Part shown: positions 44,514 through 54,747 of the stretch, piece by piece | How the letters are laid out: the number at the start of each line of letters is the position of its first letter | Numbering within the stretch: the stretch's first letter is position 1 | Source: Lentisphaeria bacterium | GTDB taxonomy: Bacteria; Verrucomicrobiota; Lentisphaeria; Victivallales; UBA1829 | Direction: 5' to 3' | Length of the DNA: 64,000 nucleotides | NCBI GenBank assembly: GCA_003526375.1 | Contig: DPDG01000050.1 | Coordinates: forward strand, 123,093 to 187,092 | Notes under the pieces: model-generated | Databases searched by the model: none | Told to the model about the DNA's origin: nothing | What the model saw: the letters and a program-made list of their open reading frames with translations, nothing else | Translations under genes and position numbers: made by a program

Positions 44514-46040
44514 TTGAACCGCGAACAGCTCAAACTTCTGTATCAGAAACTCGCCCCCCGGCTGCGGCTCCTGCTGCTGACGCTGGCAGCGCTGGGCGGT
44601 TTCCTCTTTGCCGTTTTCCTGTTCCGGCAGATTTTTTCGTGGCAGATCTCCTATTTCCGCAATCTGGCGACTCTGCGCAGCCCGCTTCCGGTCGCAGAGG
44701 AACGCAACACGGCGGAAACGGAACCAGGCACAGATGCAGGAGAGGAAAAGGAATCCGGCAGTATGGGAAGTTATACGGCACAAGGCGACGCCCGCAGGAT
44801 ATGGAACTGGCCCGACGATCTCGCTCTCCGCAAAAAGGCGCTGGCGGAATTCAGCCGTGCGCAGAAATGGGATGCCGCCCTGAACATCGGGGCAAATCTG
44901 AGCCGCGACGTCTTTTTTCAGGACGAAGTTTTCCAGCTTGTGGAACGTTCCTATCTGGCACATGCGGGAAAAGCCGTTGCGGAAGAAAAAGAGGAGATGC
45001 GCAGGCAGAATTCCAGAATCACGCTTTTCGACCAGGCGGCGTTTCTCGTCAATCTCCGGCTTCGCCTGCATGACGACGTCAAGGTATCATCAATCACCGA
45101 TATCATGTTCGAATCCTATCTGCCCGCCATTCCCGACCGTTTCGCCGTCTGGCTCGCGCTCTCTCCGGAACTGGCAAAGCGCCAGACTCCCCTCCCCTAT
45201 GGAAATGACTCCGAAACCATATTCCGCACCCTGATTGAAAACGATTTGAACAGCATGGGACGCTATATGAAAACCCGCTGGGACCTTTTTGCAGCGGAAC
45301 TGGCAAAAAAGCCGGAACTTGCCGCGGCGCTCAACGCGGTATCAGCCACGGAACAGCAGCGGGAACTCATGCAGGATTTTTCCAACCGGAACCGTCCGAT
45401 AATCAAAGCGGAGGAATACCGTTCCCTCCCGCGTGTCTGGAGCTGGTTTTTCGGGAAAGCGGCAATCGACGCATTCGGTCCGGACACCGGTTATGAGAAA
45501 TTGAAAAATGTCTTCAGCGGCAATCTGAGCGGACAGGAATGGATGGATGCGCTCGGCAGAGGCGTCCGCCTTTCTCCGGCGGTCCGCAGTTTTTTCAGAA
45601 GCCGTCCGCAGTGGCTCGGCGCAATGAATGCCCGCGATTACGAAGCGGCGCTTGATCTTTTCCGGCGCAATGCTGCGGAAATTATCCCCGGCGGAGGAGA
45701 TTCCGCACTGGAATCCGGTCTGGAAAAGATGGCAGAGCTTGAAAAATCCCTGATGAGGGAATATTTTTCCGATCAGATGTGGGAGGACGCAGTCAGGCGT
45801 AAAACAGAGACGAGGGCATCCGCCGAACTCGCCACACAGGATTTCATCGACATCGTGAAAACGCTGTTGAAGCAAGTCCCGGAGACAAAGGCGGACGACG
45901 AACGCAAAAAAGCATTTCTCGCGCTCTGCCTTCTGAACCGCGGCAGAAACGGAAGAAGCGTTTATCTGCTGGCGGACACGACAAATGAATCATTAATCAA
46001 ACACCATATTCCGGCGGAGGAGCTGAACAATGAGCAATGA
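44514..46040 (+). CDS. Membrane-anchored protein, unknown function, in the MoxR operon
   Basis: The start is TTG with an AGGAGG site eight bases upstream, giving 508 residues. One hydrophobic helix (about 17-40, LRLLLLTLAALGGFLFAVFL) anchors the protein. A charged linker and a helical remainder follow (RAQKWDAALNIGANLSRD, MREYFSDQMWEDAVRRKTET). I recognise no family, and the repeats of helices resemble TPR-like scaffolds only loosely. The end overlaps the FHA-MoxR start by 11 bases, so the two are translated together and probably interact. Confidence 0.72.
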   Translation: MNREQLKLLYQKLAPRLRLLLLTLAALGGFLFAVFLFRQIFSWQISYFRNLATLRSPLPVAEERNTAETEPGTDAGEEKESGSMGSYTAQGDARRIWNWPDDLALRKKALAEFSRAQKWDAALNIGANLSRDVFFQDEVFQLVERSYLAHAGKAVAEEKEEMRRQNSRITLFDQAAFLVNLRLRLHDDVKVSSITDIMFESYLPAIPDRFAVWLALSPELAKRQTPLPYGNDSETIFRTLIENDLNSMGRYMKTRWDLFAAELAKKPELAAALNAVSATEQQRELMQDFSNRNRPIIKAEEYRSLPRVWSWFFGKAAIDAFGPDTGYEKLKNVFSGNLSGQEWMDALGRGVRLSPAVRSFFRSRPQWLGAMNARDYEAALDLFRRNAAEIIPGGGDSALESGLEKMAELEKSLMREYFSDQMWEDAVRRKTETRASAELATQDFIDIVKTLLKQVPETKADDERKKAFLALCLLNRGRNGRSVYLLADTTNESLIKHHIPAEELNNEQ

Positions 46041-47397
46041 AAACGAATCGGTTCCGGTGACGCAGCTGAAAGTCTATTCCAAGGAGGGAACGCTGATTTC
46101 CACCCTGGAGCTGAAAGACGCAAGTTATGTCATCGGAAGAGGCGAGGACTGCGATATCCAGTGCGAAGGCGCCGCCAATGTCTCGCGCCATCATGCGGAA
46201 CTCACAATCCGCGATGGCGAGGCGTTCATCAAGGACCTCAACAGCACGGTCGGCGTAATGGTCAACAGCAAGGTTGTGCAGGCTTCGCCGCTGGTGACGG
46301 GCGATGTGATCCAGCTCGGAATGATGAAATTCATCATTGAGCTGCCGCCGAAGCAGAAGAAAACCGACGGAGCAAAGTCGATTGTCCTGAATGCGGTCAC
46401 GGAAGATGCCGCCGCCCATATGGAACAGGATCTCGCGCTGATCTCCGGGCGGTGTGCGGAAATCCGCGCGGAGGTGGGCAAAGTCATCGTGGGGCAGTCG
46501 GAGACCGTGGAGGGAATCCTTGCGGCGCTTCTCTGCCAGGGGCACTGTCTCCTGATCGGCGTCCCCGGACTAGCGAAAACGGTCATGGTCTGCACATTCG
46601 CAAAAGTTCTCGGACTTGATACGCAGAGAATCCAGTTTACGCCCGACCTCATGCCATCGGACATCATCGGAAGCGAGATTCTCAAAAAGAACAGCGACGG
46701 CATTCCCGAACTTCAGTTCAATCAGGGACCGATCTTCACCCAGTTGCTCCTCGCGGATGAAATCAACAGAACGCCTCCGAAAACGCAGGCGGCGCTTCTC
46801 GAAGCCATGCAGGAACGCCAGGTGACGGTCGCCATGAAATCCTTCCAGCTCCCTCTGCCTTTCTGCGTCATCGCGACACAGAACCCGATCGAACAGGAAG
46901 GCACCTACCCTCTGCCCGAAGCACAGCAGGACCGTTTCATGCTCTGCCTCTATCTGGACTACCCGTCGCAGAAAGAAGAACTTGAAATCATGGTGCGCAC
47001 CACGGCGAGGCAGACAGCCGAATGCCGTCAGGTCATCGAACAGAACGAAATCATCCGTTTCCAGCAGATCGTTCAGGGGATCGGCGTGCCGGAGGAACAG
47101 ATCAGCTTTGCGGTCAGTCTCATCCGCGCAACGCGTCCCGACTCCCCCGAAGCCAAAGCCGCGGGAGTCTCCGAATTCATCGACTGGGGCGCGGGACCGC
47201 GCGCAGGTCAGGCTCTCATCAAAGGAGCGAAAGCCATTGCCGCAATGGACGGACGCCCCGCAGTCGCTCCCGAAGATATTCTCCATCTCGTGATTCCCGT
47301 TCTCCGTCACCGGATCGCCTGCAACTATAAAGCACGCGCCGAAGGCATCACGGAAACGGAAATCATACGCAGAATCGTCGGAAAAGTACGGAGATAG
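46030..47397 (+). CDS. FHA-MoxR fusion AAA+ ATPase
   Basis: A 455-residue protein with GAGGAG upstream. Residues about 10-105 are an FHA domain (YVIGRGEDCDIQ, ANVSRHHAELTI, DLNSTVGVMVNSK). Residues about 140-455 are a MoxR AAA+ ATPase with Walker A GVPGLAKT, Walker B LLLADEINR, TQNPIEQEGTYPLPEAQQDR (sensor 1 and arginine region) and GAGPRAGQALIKGAKAIA. MoxR proteins act as chaperones that fit metals or subunits into VWA partners. The N-terminal FHA domain could bind a phospho-threonine made by the adjacent kinase. DUF58 and VWA genes follow in the operon. Confidence 0.93.
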   Translation: MSNENESVPVTQLKVYSKEGTLISTLELKDASYVIGRGEDCDIQCEGAANVSRHHAELTIRDGEAFIKDLNSTVGVMVNSKVVQASPLVTGDVIQLGMMKFIIELPPKQKKTDGAKSIVLNAVTEDAAAHMEQDLALISGRCAEIRAEVGKVIVGQSETVEGILAALLCQGHCLLIGVPGLAKTVMVCTFAKVLGLDTQRIQFTPDLMPSDIIGSEILKKNSDGIPELQFNQGPIFTQLLLADEINRTPPKTQAALLEAMQERQVTVAMKSFQLPLPFCVIATQNPIEQEGTYPLPEAQQDRFMLCLYLDYPSQKEELEIMVRTTARQTAECRQVIEQNEIIRFQQIVQGIGVPEEQISFAVSLIRATRPDSPEAKAAGVSEFIDWGAGPRAGQALIKGAKAIAAMDGRPAVAPEDILHLVIPVLRHRIACNYKARAEGITETEIIRRIVGKVRR

Positions 47398-47410
47398 CGG
47401 GCAATGAGCA

Positions 47411-47431
47411 GTGATTAGTGATTAGTGATTA
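47411..47431 (+). repeat. Three tandem copies of GTGATTA
   Basis: Seven-base unit repeated exactly three times in the 60-base gap before the cyclase-repeat gene, followed by GTGGGCA. Likely slippage-prone; function unknown. Confidence 0.6.
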
Positions 47432-47457
47432 GTGGGCAGTGAGCGGAAAGAGCGGGT

Positions 47458-49713
47458 ATGAAGAAAATAATGTGGAAAGTAATTCTGGGCTTTACGGCGG
47501 TCCTGCTGGGCATGGCACCGCTTATGGGACAGTTTGTACTTTCACAGGAAGTCGTGGACGGCGAGGTAAAGAATATTGTCGCGCAGTTGAAAAAAATGCA
47601 GTCATGGGACGGCTCGTTCAACTACGGGACACAATACAAGGTCGGAACGACTGCGCTTGTCATCTATGCCATGGCATCCGCCGGATATGACGAAACGGAC
47701 AAAACCGTTGCGGACGGTGTCGCCTATCTTCAGAAAAACCAATCGAAATCAACTTATGAGGAAGGACTTGTGATCTGTGCGCTCCAACGTCTTGCGGGCG
47801 ACAAATACAAGGCGCGGATCCGCAAGGCTTACCAATATCTTCTTGCGACTCAGGTTCCCATCGGCGGCTGGGGATACGGCGACAATATCAAACTTCAGCC
47901 GGATTATGCGGACGAATCATGCAGTCAATATGCGATTATGGGGCTGGCGGCGGCAAAGGACATCGGGCTGGCGCTCCCGCAGAGAACCGTAACCGAAGCT
48001 CTCGGATTCTACGGAAAAAGGCAGAATGCCGACGGCGGCTGGCCCTATGTACAAGGGAACTCCACTTTCTCCATGACCTCCGCCGGGCTTGCGAGTCTGC
48101 GCCTGCTCGGCGAAACACTGGAACTTCCGGTTCCGGGACGTTGCGGCAGTTACCGGATGAATCCGAAAATGCAGCAAGCCTACAAGTGGCTCACACGCAA
48201 TACAAGGGGCTTCCTGAACTCGTTTCACCAGCGCGGCATGAACGGATATTACGCGCTCTATGCCTTTGAACGCGTCTGTATCCTGAACGGGCTCAAGGAG
48301 ATGGGCGGCATGGACTGGTACAGGGAGGGCTGCGTCAACATCATCCGCAACGGCAACTGGCGCACCGACATCATCAGCACCTGCTTCGTCCTGCTGTTCA
48401 TTGCGCGGAACTCCGCTCCGTATGCCGTGACGAAATGGAAATGGAACGGCAGGTGGAACCCGGATAAATATGATGCGGCAAACTGGACGAAACATGTCTC
48501 GGAACTGCTCAAAAAACCGTTGGACTATCAGATCGCCGAACTGGGAACGCCGGACGGCAATCCGGGGCTCTCCAGCATGATCTACGTCACGGGCCACGGC
48601 AGGTTCACCGCCACGGAACGGGAACTTGCGGAACTCAAAAAATATATCGGGGACGGCGGAATCGTCGTTGCGGAGGCGTGCTGCTCCGACAAAACATTTT
48701 ACAACTCCTTCGCCTCCGTCATGGAGAAGGGACTCGACCCCGGAAATCCCCGGAAATTCGTCTCCCTGCATCCGGCACATCCCCTGTTCAGCAGTTACTA
48801 CAGGCTGTCTCCCGATCAACTCAAAGTCAAGGCGCTCAAACGCGGATGCGGCGCATCGCAGGTCTTTCTTCTCTCCCAGGAAATTTCCTGCGCGCTGAAC
48901 GGCGATCAGGCGGACCCCGTCAAACGCAGAGAGGCGTTTCAGGCGGCAGCCAATCTGATGGTATATGCACTCAACAAACGCAAGCCAAAGGCGAAATTTG
49001 AAAAAATCAATTATTCCGCCCTCGGAGTTGACGCTCTCCTGAACCGTCAGGTCAAAGCGGGCTCCGGCGCAGTTTATCAGTATCAGGCGCCTCTCGGCAG
49101 GGTCAGGCACGGAGGGACATGGGATACCGATCCGGGCTTCTCGAAACGTCTCATGCAGACCTTCTCCGACAATCCCGACCTGCCCGTGTTCGATGCGGAA
49201 CTGCCCGTCGATCCCGAATCCGACGACATCTTCGCATGTCCGGTGCTGCTCATGACGGGTCACGGTTCCCCGTCGTTGAGCCCGAAAGCGGTTTCCAACC
49301 TCAAGCGCTATCTTGCAAATGGCGGCAGGATCATCATCGAAGCCTGCTGCGCGGACGTGATCTTCAACGATGCAATTCAAAATCTCCTGCCCGTGCTCGA
49401 CAACGGACGGAAACCGCAGATCGTCCGCGCGGACGACCCGATCTACCGCACCCCATATCCGCTCACACCGTCCACCCTTGAAACAACGCAGGCATGGAAG
49501 ATGAATTTCGGCTCCGCCATGCCCGCCATTTACGGCATCCGCGGCGCAGACGGCGCATGGAACCTGATCTATTTTCCGTATGACGTCAGTTGTGCGCTGG
49601 ACGGCGATCTTGAAGAAAATATTCCCGCTCTGAAAGAAAAATCCGCTGCAAAACTTCTCGCCAACGTAATTGCCGCGCTGATGACGCCGCCGGAAACGGA
49701 GGTGCGGCAGTGA
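47458..49713 (+). CDS. Secreted protein with prenyltransferase/cyclase-type repeats and two DUF4159 domains
   Basis: A 751-residue protein with a signal peptide (MKKIMWKVILGFTAVLLGMA). Residues about 30-330 hold alpha-alpha barrel repeats of the squalene cyclase/prenyltransferase type (LKKMQSWDGSFNYG, QVPIGGWGYGDN, KRQNADGGWPYVQG). Two DUF4159 modules follow: MIYVTGHGRFTATERELAEL with GGIVVAEACCSD, and VLLMTGHGSPSLSPKAVSNL with GGRIIIEACCADVIF. DUF4159 is a ThuA-like fold of unknown role. This combination sits inside a MoxR operon, so it may be an exported partner of the VWA proteins. Confidence 0.83.
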   Translation: MKKIMWKVILGFTAVLLGMAPLMGQFVLSQEVVDGEVKNIVAQLKKMQSWDGSFNYGTQYKVGTTALVIYAMASAGYDETDKTVADGVAYLQKNQSKSTYEEGLVICALQRLAGDKYKARIRKAYQYLLATQVPIGGWGYGDNIKLQPDYADESCSQYAIMGLAAAKDIGLALPQRTVTEALGFYGKRQNADGGWPYVQGNSTFSMTSAGLASLRLLGETLELPVPGRCGSYRMNPKMQQAYKWLTRNTRGFLNSFHQRGMNGYYALYAFERVCILNGLKEMGGMDWYREGCVNIIRNGNWRTDIISTCFVLLFIARNSAPYAVTKWKWNGRWNPDKYDAANWTKHVSELLKKPLDYQIAELGTPDGNPGLSSMIYVTGHGRFTATERELAELKKYIGDGGIVVAEACCSDKTFYNSFASVMEKGLDPGNPRKFVSLHPAHPLFSSYYRLSPDQLKVKALKRGCGASQVFLLSQEISCALNGDQADPVKRREAFQAAANLMVYALNKRKPKAKFEKINYSALGVDALLNRQVKAGSGAVYQYQAPLGRVRHGGTWDTDPGFSKRLMQTFSDNPDLPVFDAELPVDPESDDIFACPVLLMTGHGSPSLSPKAVSNLKRYLANGGRIIIEACCADVIFNDAIQNLLPVLDNGRKPQIVRADDPIYRTPYPLTPSTLETTQAWKMNFGSAMPAIYGIRGADGAWNLIYFPYDVSCALDGDLEENIPALKEKSAAKLLANVIAALMTPPETEVRQ

Positions 49714-50606
49714 ATACGGAAATCCGCTGGAGCCCCGAAGCGCTCAAAGCGCTTGGGAGGCTCGACCTGATCGCACATGAGGTCCTTGACGGCATCCGCC
49801 AGGGGCTCCACCGTTCGATCCGGCGCGGTTTCAGCGCGGAATTTTTCGACTATCGCAACTACGAACCCTCCGACGACGCAGCGAAAATCGACTGGCGGCT
49901 CTACGCGCGCACCGGCAAATTCTTCATCAAACGTTTCGAGGCGGAAACAAGCCTGGAATGCACCATTCTGCTGGATGTCTCCAACTCCATGCGCTGGCGC
50001 TGGGAGAAGACAGTCAGCAAGCAGGAATACGGAGCCATTCTTGCTGCCTCGCTGGGACTGCTTCTCGTGAACCAGCGCGATCTTGTCGGACTCCATACGT
50101 TCGGAATGACTCCGAACAGGCACCTCTCCGCAAAATCGTCACGCACGCATATCGAAGAATTTTTCGGAATGCTCGCCTCACAGGGAGCCCCGGCGGAAAG
50201 CGCATCCGAACTCCTCGAAACCGCGCGCGCCGTCGATACTCTGCGCACGCATAAGGGACTGCTGATTCTGATCAGCGATCTTGAAATACCGGAAATGGAC
50301 CTGCGCAGAAGCATCTCGCTCCTCCGCGCCCGCGGTGACGAACTGATTGTGTTCCATCTGCTGGACAGAGCCGAAATCGAGCTCCCGTTCCATGACGCGA
50401 CGCATCTGGAAGACTCCGAAACGGGTGAAATCATCCGGTTCGGCGACGCATACAGGAAACGCCGGAAGGAAATCGCCGGAGCGTTTCAGGAAAAAGTCAA
50501 TACGATCTGCACGGAAAACGGTGCGCTTTCCATTGCAATCGACACTTCATGGTCGCCGGTCGAAGCGATTCTCAAGATGAATGACCGCAGAAAGGGGATG
50601 TTCTGA
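49710..50606 (+). CDS. DUF58 (VWA-like) family protein
   Basis: The start is GTG overlapping the previous stop (GTGA), with GGAGG nearby. The 298-residue protein has the DUF58 block YRNYEPSDDAAKIDWRLYARTG and then a VWA-like fold with ILLDVSNSMRW (the DxSxS metal site), HKGLLILISDLEIPEMDL and FHLLDRAEIELPFHDA. DUF58 proteins accompany MoxR ATPases in most bacteria. Very short spacing to its neighbours indicates coupled translation. Confidence 0.92.
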   Translation: MNTEIRWSPEALKALGRLDLIAHEVLDGIRQGLHRSIRRGFSAEFFDYRNYEPSDDAAKIDWRLYARTGKFFIKRFEAETSLECTILLDVSNSMRWRWEKTVSKQEYGAILAASLGLLLVNQRDLVGLHTFGMTPNRHLSAKSSRTHIEEFFGMLASQGAPAESASELLETARAVDTLRTHKGLLILISDLEIPEMDLRRSISLLRARGDELIVFHLLDRAEIELPFHDATHLEDSETGEIIRFGDAYRKRRKEIAGAFQEKVNTICTENGALSIAIDTSWSPVEAILKMNDRRKGMF

Positions 50607-52690
50607 TGATCTCATTTCTGCATCCCTGGGCATTGACGGGAATTCTTGCGGTCGGCATCCCGATCGCGATTCACCTGATCCGCGAACGCCGGAAAATCGC
50701 GGTCGTGCCGTCGCTCCTTCTGTTCACGAACATGAAACGGATCACATCCCGCAGAAAACTGGAGAACCTGTTTCTGCTGATTCTGCGCTGTCTCGTGATT
50801 CTCCTGATCACTCTGTTTCTTGCGGGTCCCTATCTCAGGAAACAGGCGGACGCCTCCAGCACGGGAAAGGCGGCGCAGGGAATCACGCTGGGCATTCTGC
50901 TGGATGACTCGCCTTTTTCGGAGGCATCAATTCAAGGACGGCGGGCGTTCGATCTGATGAAAGAAAATACCCTGAAAAGAATCGGCGGGCTTTCACCGGA
51001 CAGCACCGTCCTGATCGCATCCGCAGCCGCCGGAGCGGTTTCCGCGCCACTCACGCCCCATGCGGCGGTTGAAATTCTCAAAAAAATGCAGCCGCAACCC
51101 CATCAGGGCAATCTTGCACACGCCGCAGCCGAACTGGGAAAAACACTTCTCAGTGTCAAGGGAACATTCTATGCGACGATCCTGATTGAGGCTCTGCCAT
51201 TCGTCAATACCTGGCGCTCCTTCGACGTCAAGTCCACAGGACTGCCGCCTTCGCTGTTCCATACGGACTCCCAACTCATGGATACGCCGCCCGATCCATT
51301 CATCGAATCCGCACAGCGGACGGAACGGGGTTCCGGGATTCAGCTCACACTCGGCGGCAATGACACGCCCCTGCCTCCCAACCTTGAACTGGAAATCAAA
51401 TCCGCAGGTTCAGGAACGGAACAGAAACTGCCGCTTCAATCCGGGCTTCATCTGAAAAATACTGTTACAGTGCAACCGTCCGGGTTCAGAAAAGACGAAG
51501 CGCTCCAACTGACTCTGCTGGAAAAAGGCAAATCCTGCGGCGCTCTTTCCCGCTGGTTCCTCGGCAGTGACGGAAAACAGGAAACGTCATCCGTCCTCCT
51601 GCTTCATGACGGCACGCAGGAGACGGCTCATGCGGTGTTGATGTTCCATGCGGCACTCACTCTTGCAGATGCGGAACTGACGGTTCAGGCAGTCAATCTT
51701 CAGAATCCGCAGGCATTTGCCGATCTGAAAAATATACCGGTATGCATCATCGTCCCCAGCATGAAACGGATTCCGGCGGAAGTTCTGCGGAAACTTTCGG
51801 AACTCCTCGCATCGGGGTCCAATCTGATGTTCTTCGCGCAGAATCATGTTCCGGAGCTTCCGGGGCTTGCCCCCGCGCTTCGCATGGAGTGGCGCGAACC
51901 GATCCGCTCCGGAGTGGGCTTCGATCTCACCGTCGCGGAAAACTCCACGGCGCGGAACCTGTTCTTCCGTATTTACGCCAAAGGACTGTCCGCGGTACGC
52001 CTCAAGGAGCTTGCGGCGTTCAGAACCGCTTCCCCTGATACGGAAATCCTGCACCATGCCTCCATGCCGGTCCTGAGCATCCGTCCTGTCGCCGGCGGGG
52101 GTTCGCTGATCCTGTGGGGCGTGCCGACGCATCCTCTGCCGCTGGCGCTGACCGCAGTTCCGGTCTTTCCCGAACTTCTCCGGCAGACCGTGTTCGCCGG
52201 TTCAACAGGACACGGAGGAACCCTGTTCGCCGGCAATGTCATGGACCCGGCGGAAGTGTTGGGAACCGCATCCGCGTCAGGCGAACTGCGCTATCCGGAC
52301 GATCTGTTCCCGCGCAGCCGGTTCCAGTGGACCCCCTCCCAGCCCGTTGAAATTTATCTGCCGCTGGCGGGATTCAACACATTCGAGCTTCTCATTCCCG
52401 GCAGGCACCCGGAACGGAAAAACCTCGCGGTCAATCTCAAACGGCAAACCGGCGGGCTGCTTTCCCCGAAAGAACGCGAACGGCTTCCGCAAACGGCGCC
52501 GCCCGGCGACCCCCTGAAAGTCTCGACTCTCACCAGCGACGGTTCGGGCGGTGTCACCGTGACGGACGGCGAAGTTCTGAAAGAGCCGCTCTACGCGCAG
52601 ATCATTCTTGCGCTGACACTGATTCTGGTTCTCGAAACCGTGTTTTCCATGCTGGGCTCACGCCGGAGAAAGGAGACGGAACAATGCTGA
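50606..52690 (+). CDS. BatA-like membrane protein (aerotolerance-related)
   Basis: A 694-residue protein starting on the last base of the preceding stop. Residues 1-75 match the BatA N-terminus (FLHPWALTGILAVGIPIAIHLI, then FLLILRCLVILLITLFLAGP). A long periplasmic region follows, with a GILLDDSPFSEASIQGRRA stretch resembling a degenerate VWA site (Asp kept, DxSxS incomplete). The C-terminus is one helix (IILALTLILVLETVFSMLG). It belongs to the MoxR-Bat group with the next gene. Confidence 0.85.
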   Translation: MISFLHPWALTGILAVGIPIAIHLIRERRKIAVVPSLLLFTNMKRITSRRKLENLFLLILRCLVILLITLFLAGPYLRKQADASSTGKAAQGITLGILLDDSPFSEASIQGRRAFDLMKENTLKRIGGLSPDSTVLIASAAAGAVSAPLTPHAAVEILKKMQPQPHQGNLAHAAAELGKTLLSVKGTFYATILIEALPFVNTWRSFDVKSTGLPPSLFHTDSQLMDTPPDPFIESAQRTERGSGIQLTLGGNDTPLPPNLELEIKSAGSGTEQKLPLQSGLHLKNTVTVQPSGFRKDEALQLTLLEKGKSCGALSRWFLGSDGKQETSSVLLLHDGTQETAHAVLMFHAALTLADAELTVQAVNLQNPQAFADLKNIPVCIIVPSMKRIPAEVLRKLSELLASGSNLMFFAQNHVPELPGLAPALRMEWREPIRSGVGFDLTVAENSTARNLFFRIYAKGLSAVRLKELAAFRTASPDTEILHHASMPVLSIRPVAGGGSLILWGVPTHPLPLALTAVPVFPELLRQTVFAGSTGHGGTLFAGNVMDPAEVLGTASASGELRYPDDLFPRSRFQWTPSQPVEIYLPLAGFNTFELLIPGRHPERKNLAVNLKRQTGGLLSPKERERLPQTAPPGDPLKVSTLTSDGSGGVTVTDGEVLKEPLYAQIILALTLILVLETVFSMLGSRRRKETEQC

Positions 52691-54747
52691 ACCTGCCGTT
52701 CCTGCCGGAGATTTTTCTCGGAGTCATGTTCCTTGTGCTGATCACATGCGGAATCGTTGAATTCATACGGGCTCCGCGCGGGCGTCTGCTGGCCTGTTTC
52801 GTCCTGCGGGCGGGAGCCGTCCTCATGCTCTACATGATCTTTTCCCATTCAGGTATGGCAAAGTGGGAAAAAAGCCGGGAAGGGCTTAAAATCGTCATGC
52901 TCAGGGATGTTTCGGACAGTATGGGACTGCTGCCGGAGGAGACACGCCGCGAACTGGACGGAATATATGGCGATACACGGCGCGCGCTCGAAGCCATACC
53001 GGAAACGGAAATCACGGAACTGGTCTTCGCCTCGGAAACCGCACCGGCGGAAGCCGGGCGGAAACCGGCGGGCGGAACCACAGCCATCGGGGATGCCCTG
53101 ACCTCTCTCATGAAACGTCATTCGGGCGCACAGATTTTCCTTTTGAGCGACGGACGCTCCAACAGAGGGGGTCCCCCTGCCGCCGCTGCCTCGTTCCTGA
53201 AGAATCAGGGCTCCGCGCTGCATGTGTTTTCCGGCAGCCGGAATCAGGAGAGAGACTACCCTTCGCTCTCATTCGGAGATGTCAATCCGCCGGACACGTT
53301 CGACTCAGAACAACCGTCCGTTTTTACGGCATCCACCTTTCTTTCCGGCGTTTCCAATGAAAAACGCGGAACCTTGAAAGCGGAACTTCTGATCGACGGG
53401 AAGCGCGCCGCAGAAGTCCGGCTCGACGCGGATGCTCCGGTCAAAGAGCTCCAGTTCACTCCGGCGGATGCCTCTCTGCTGACTTCCGGCTGGCATGAAT
53501 TTGAAATCAAGGCGGAACTCGCAGTCTCCGGCTCCCCTGCCGTTGCGAGAAGTTATCAGGATGTATTTCAAGTGCCGGTTGAAAATGCCGCCATGCTCCT
53601 CTGGAACCGCATGGACCCCGAACTGAACGCCCTTCTGCCGCTCCTGCGCGGACGCTATCAGCCGTTCCACTTTTCCTATGCGACGCTCTTCGGGCGGCTG
53701 CCGGAAGCCCGGCAGTTGAAACGGATCGACTCGCTTCAGCTCCTGATGCTCGGCCCGGTCCAGCCGGATGCACTTCCCCTGAATGTCCGGAAGCGCATCG
53801 CGCGCAAACTGCATGAAAAAACCCTGACACTCCTCTTTCTGTCGCCGTCCGTCCTGAACGCATGGAGCCGCGATCCCGAAATCGGGGTTTATGTTCCGGC
53901 ATCCTCCGCCTCCGTGCTCCGGCTTCCGCCCGGCACGAAATACAGTTTCACGGCGGGCAGCCGCAACTATGATCTGCCGGTCACGGCTTTCCGGCGCATG
54001 ATTCCCAAGCCTTCGGCAGTCGCAAAACAGACTCTCAAAATGCGGAACCTCTCCCTGCCGCTGCTGCTCTCGTCAGGAAATGTCTCCGCATTCGCACTTG
54101 CCGGCACATGGCGCTGGCGGCTCTCGCCCGACCGTTCCCTCGCACTCGCCTACGCTCCTTACTGGAACATGATGCTTGCCGCCTGCGACAATTTCGACAA
54201 GAGCGATCTTCACTTTTCCATCACTCCCGCGGACCCGCTTCTCGCCGACGACCTTTACCGTTTCACGGTAGAGGACTACAGCAAGGAACCGGTGCGGGAA
54301 CTTTATCTGCTCCGCCAAACGGAAGACGGAAGAACCATGAAGCGGCTCTACCGCTTCGGCAAGGCGGAAAACCATGTTTATTCGACACTGCTCAAGATCA
54401 CGGAGCCGGGTATCTGGTGGTTTCAGGCGGAGGACGGGAGACGGACCCGCCGCTCCCGCAAAGCACCGCTGACCATCCGGCGCAACGAGAAGGAACTTCT
54501 GTTCAGCACACCGGATCAGGAGGCCCTGCGCATGTTTGCCGCCCTCGGCGGGGGCTCCGTCATCCGCCGCGAAACAATACGCGACACGATCGGGAAACTT
54601 AAGAAACAGGCGGAAAATTCAAGTCCGGTCTACCGCAGGAAGCAGCAGGATCCGCCTTACCGGCTGCACCTTGTCTGCGCACTGCTGGCGTGTGCGCTGC
54701 TTTCCGCGGAATGGCTGTTGAGAAAAATGGAGTCCAATCATGTCTGA
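52684..54747 (+). CDS. VWA-domain membrane protein
   Basis: A 687-residue protein with AAGGAG upstream, overlapping the previous gene by seven bases. Two N-terminal helices (LGVMFLVLITCGIVEFI and LRAGAVLMLYMIF) are followed by a VWA domain with a complete metal site: IVMLRDVSDSMG (DxSxS) and the Thr/Asp positions GGTTAIGDALTSLM and IFLLSDGRSNRGG. A long beta-rich region and a C-terminal helix (LVCALLACALLSAEWLL) complete it. VWA proteins are usual MoxR clients. Confidence 0.88.
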   Translation: MLNLPFLPEIFLGVMFLVLITCGIVEFIRAPRGRLLACFVLRAGAVLMLYMIFSHSGMAKWEKSREGLKIVMLRDVSDSMGLLPEETRRELDGIYGDTRRALEAIPETEITELVFASETAPAEAGRKPAGGTTAIGDALTSLMKRHSGAQIFLLSDGRSNRGGPPAAAASFLKNQGSALHVFSGSRNQERDYPSLSFGDVNPPDTFDSEQPSVFTASTFLSGVSNEKRGTLKAELLIDGKRAAEVRLDADAPVKELQFTPADASLLTSGWHEFEIKAELAVSGSPAVARSYQDVFQVPVENAAMLLWNRMDPELNALLPLLRGRYQPFHFSYATLFGRLPEARQLKRIDSLQLLMLGPVQPDALPLNVRKRIARKLHEKTLTLLFLSPSVLNAWSRDPEIGVYVPASSASVLRLPPGTKYSFTAGSRNYDLPVTAFRRMIPKPSAVAKQTLKMRNLSLPLLLSSGNVSAFALAGTWRWRLSPDRSLALAYAPYWNMMLAACDNFDKSDLHFSITPADPLLADDLYRFTVEDYSKEPVRELYLLRQTEDGRTMKRLYRFGKAENHVYSTLLKITEPGIWWFQAEDGRRTRRSRKAPLTIRRNEKELLFSTPDQEALRMFAALGGGSVIRRETIRDTIGKLKKQAENSSPVYRRKQQDPPYRLHLVCALLACALLSAEWLLRKMESNHV

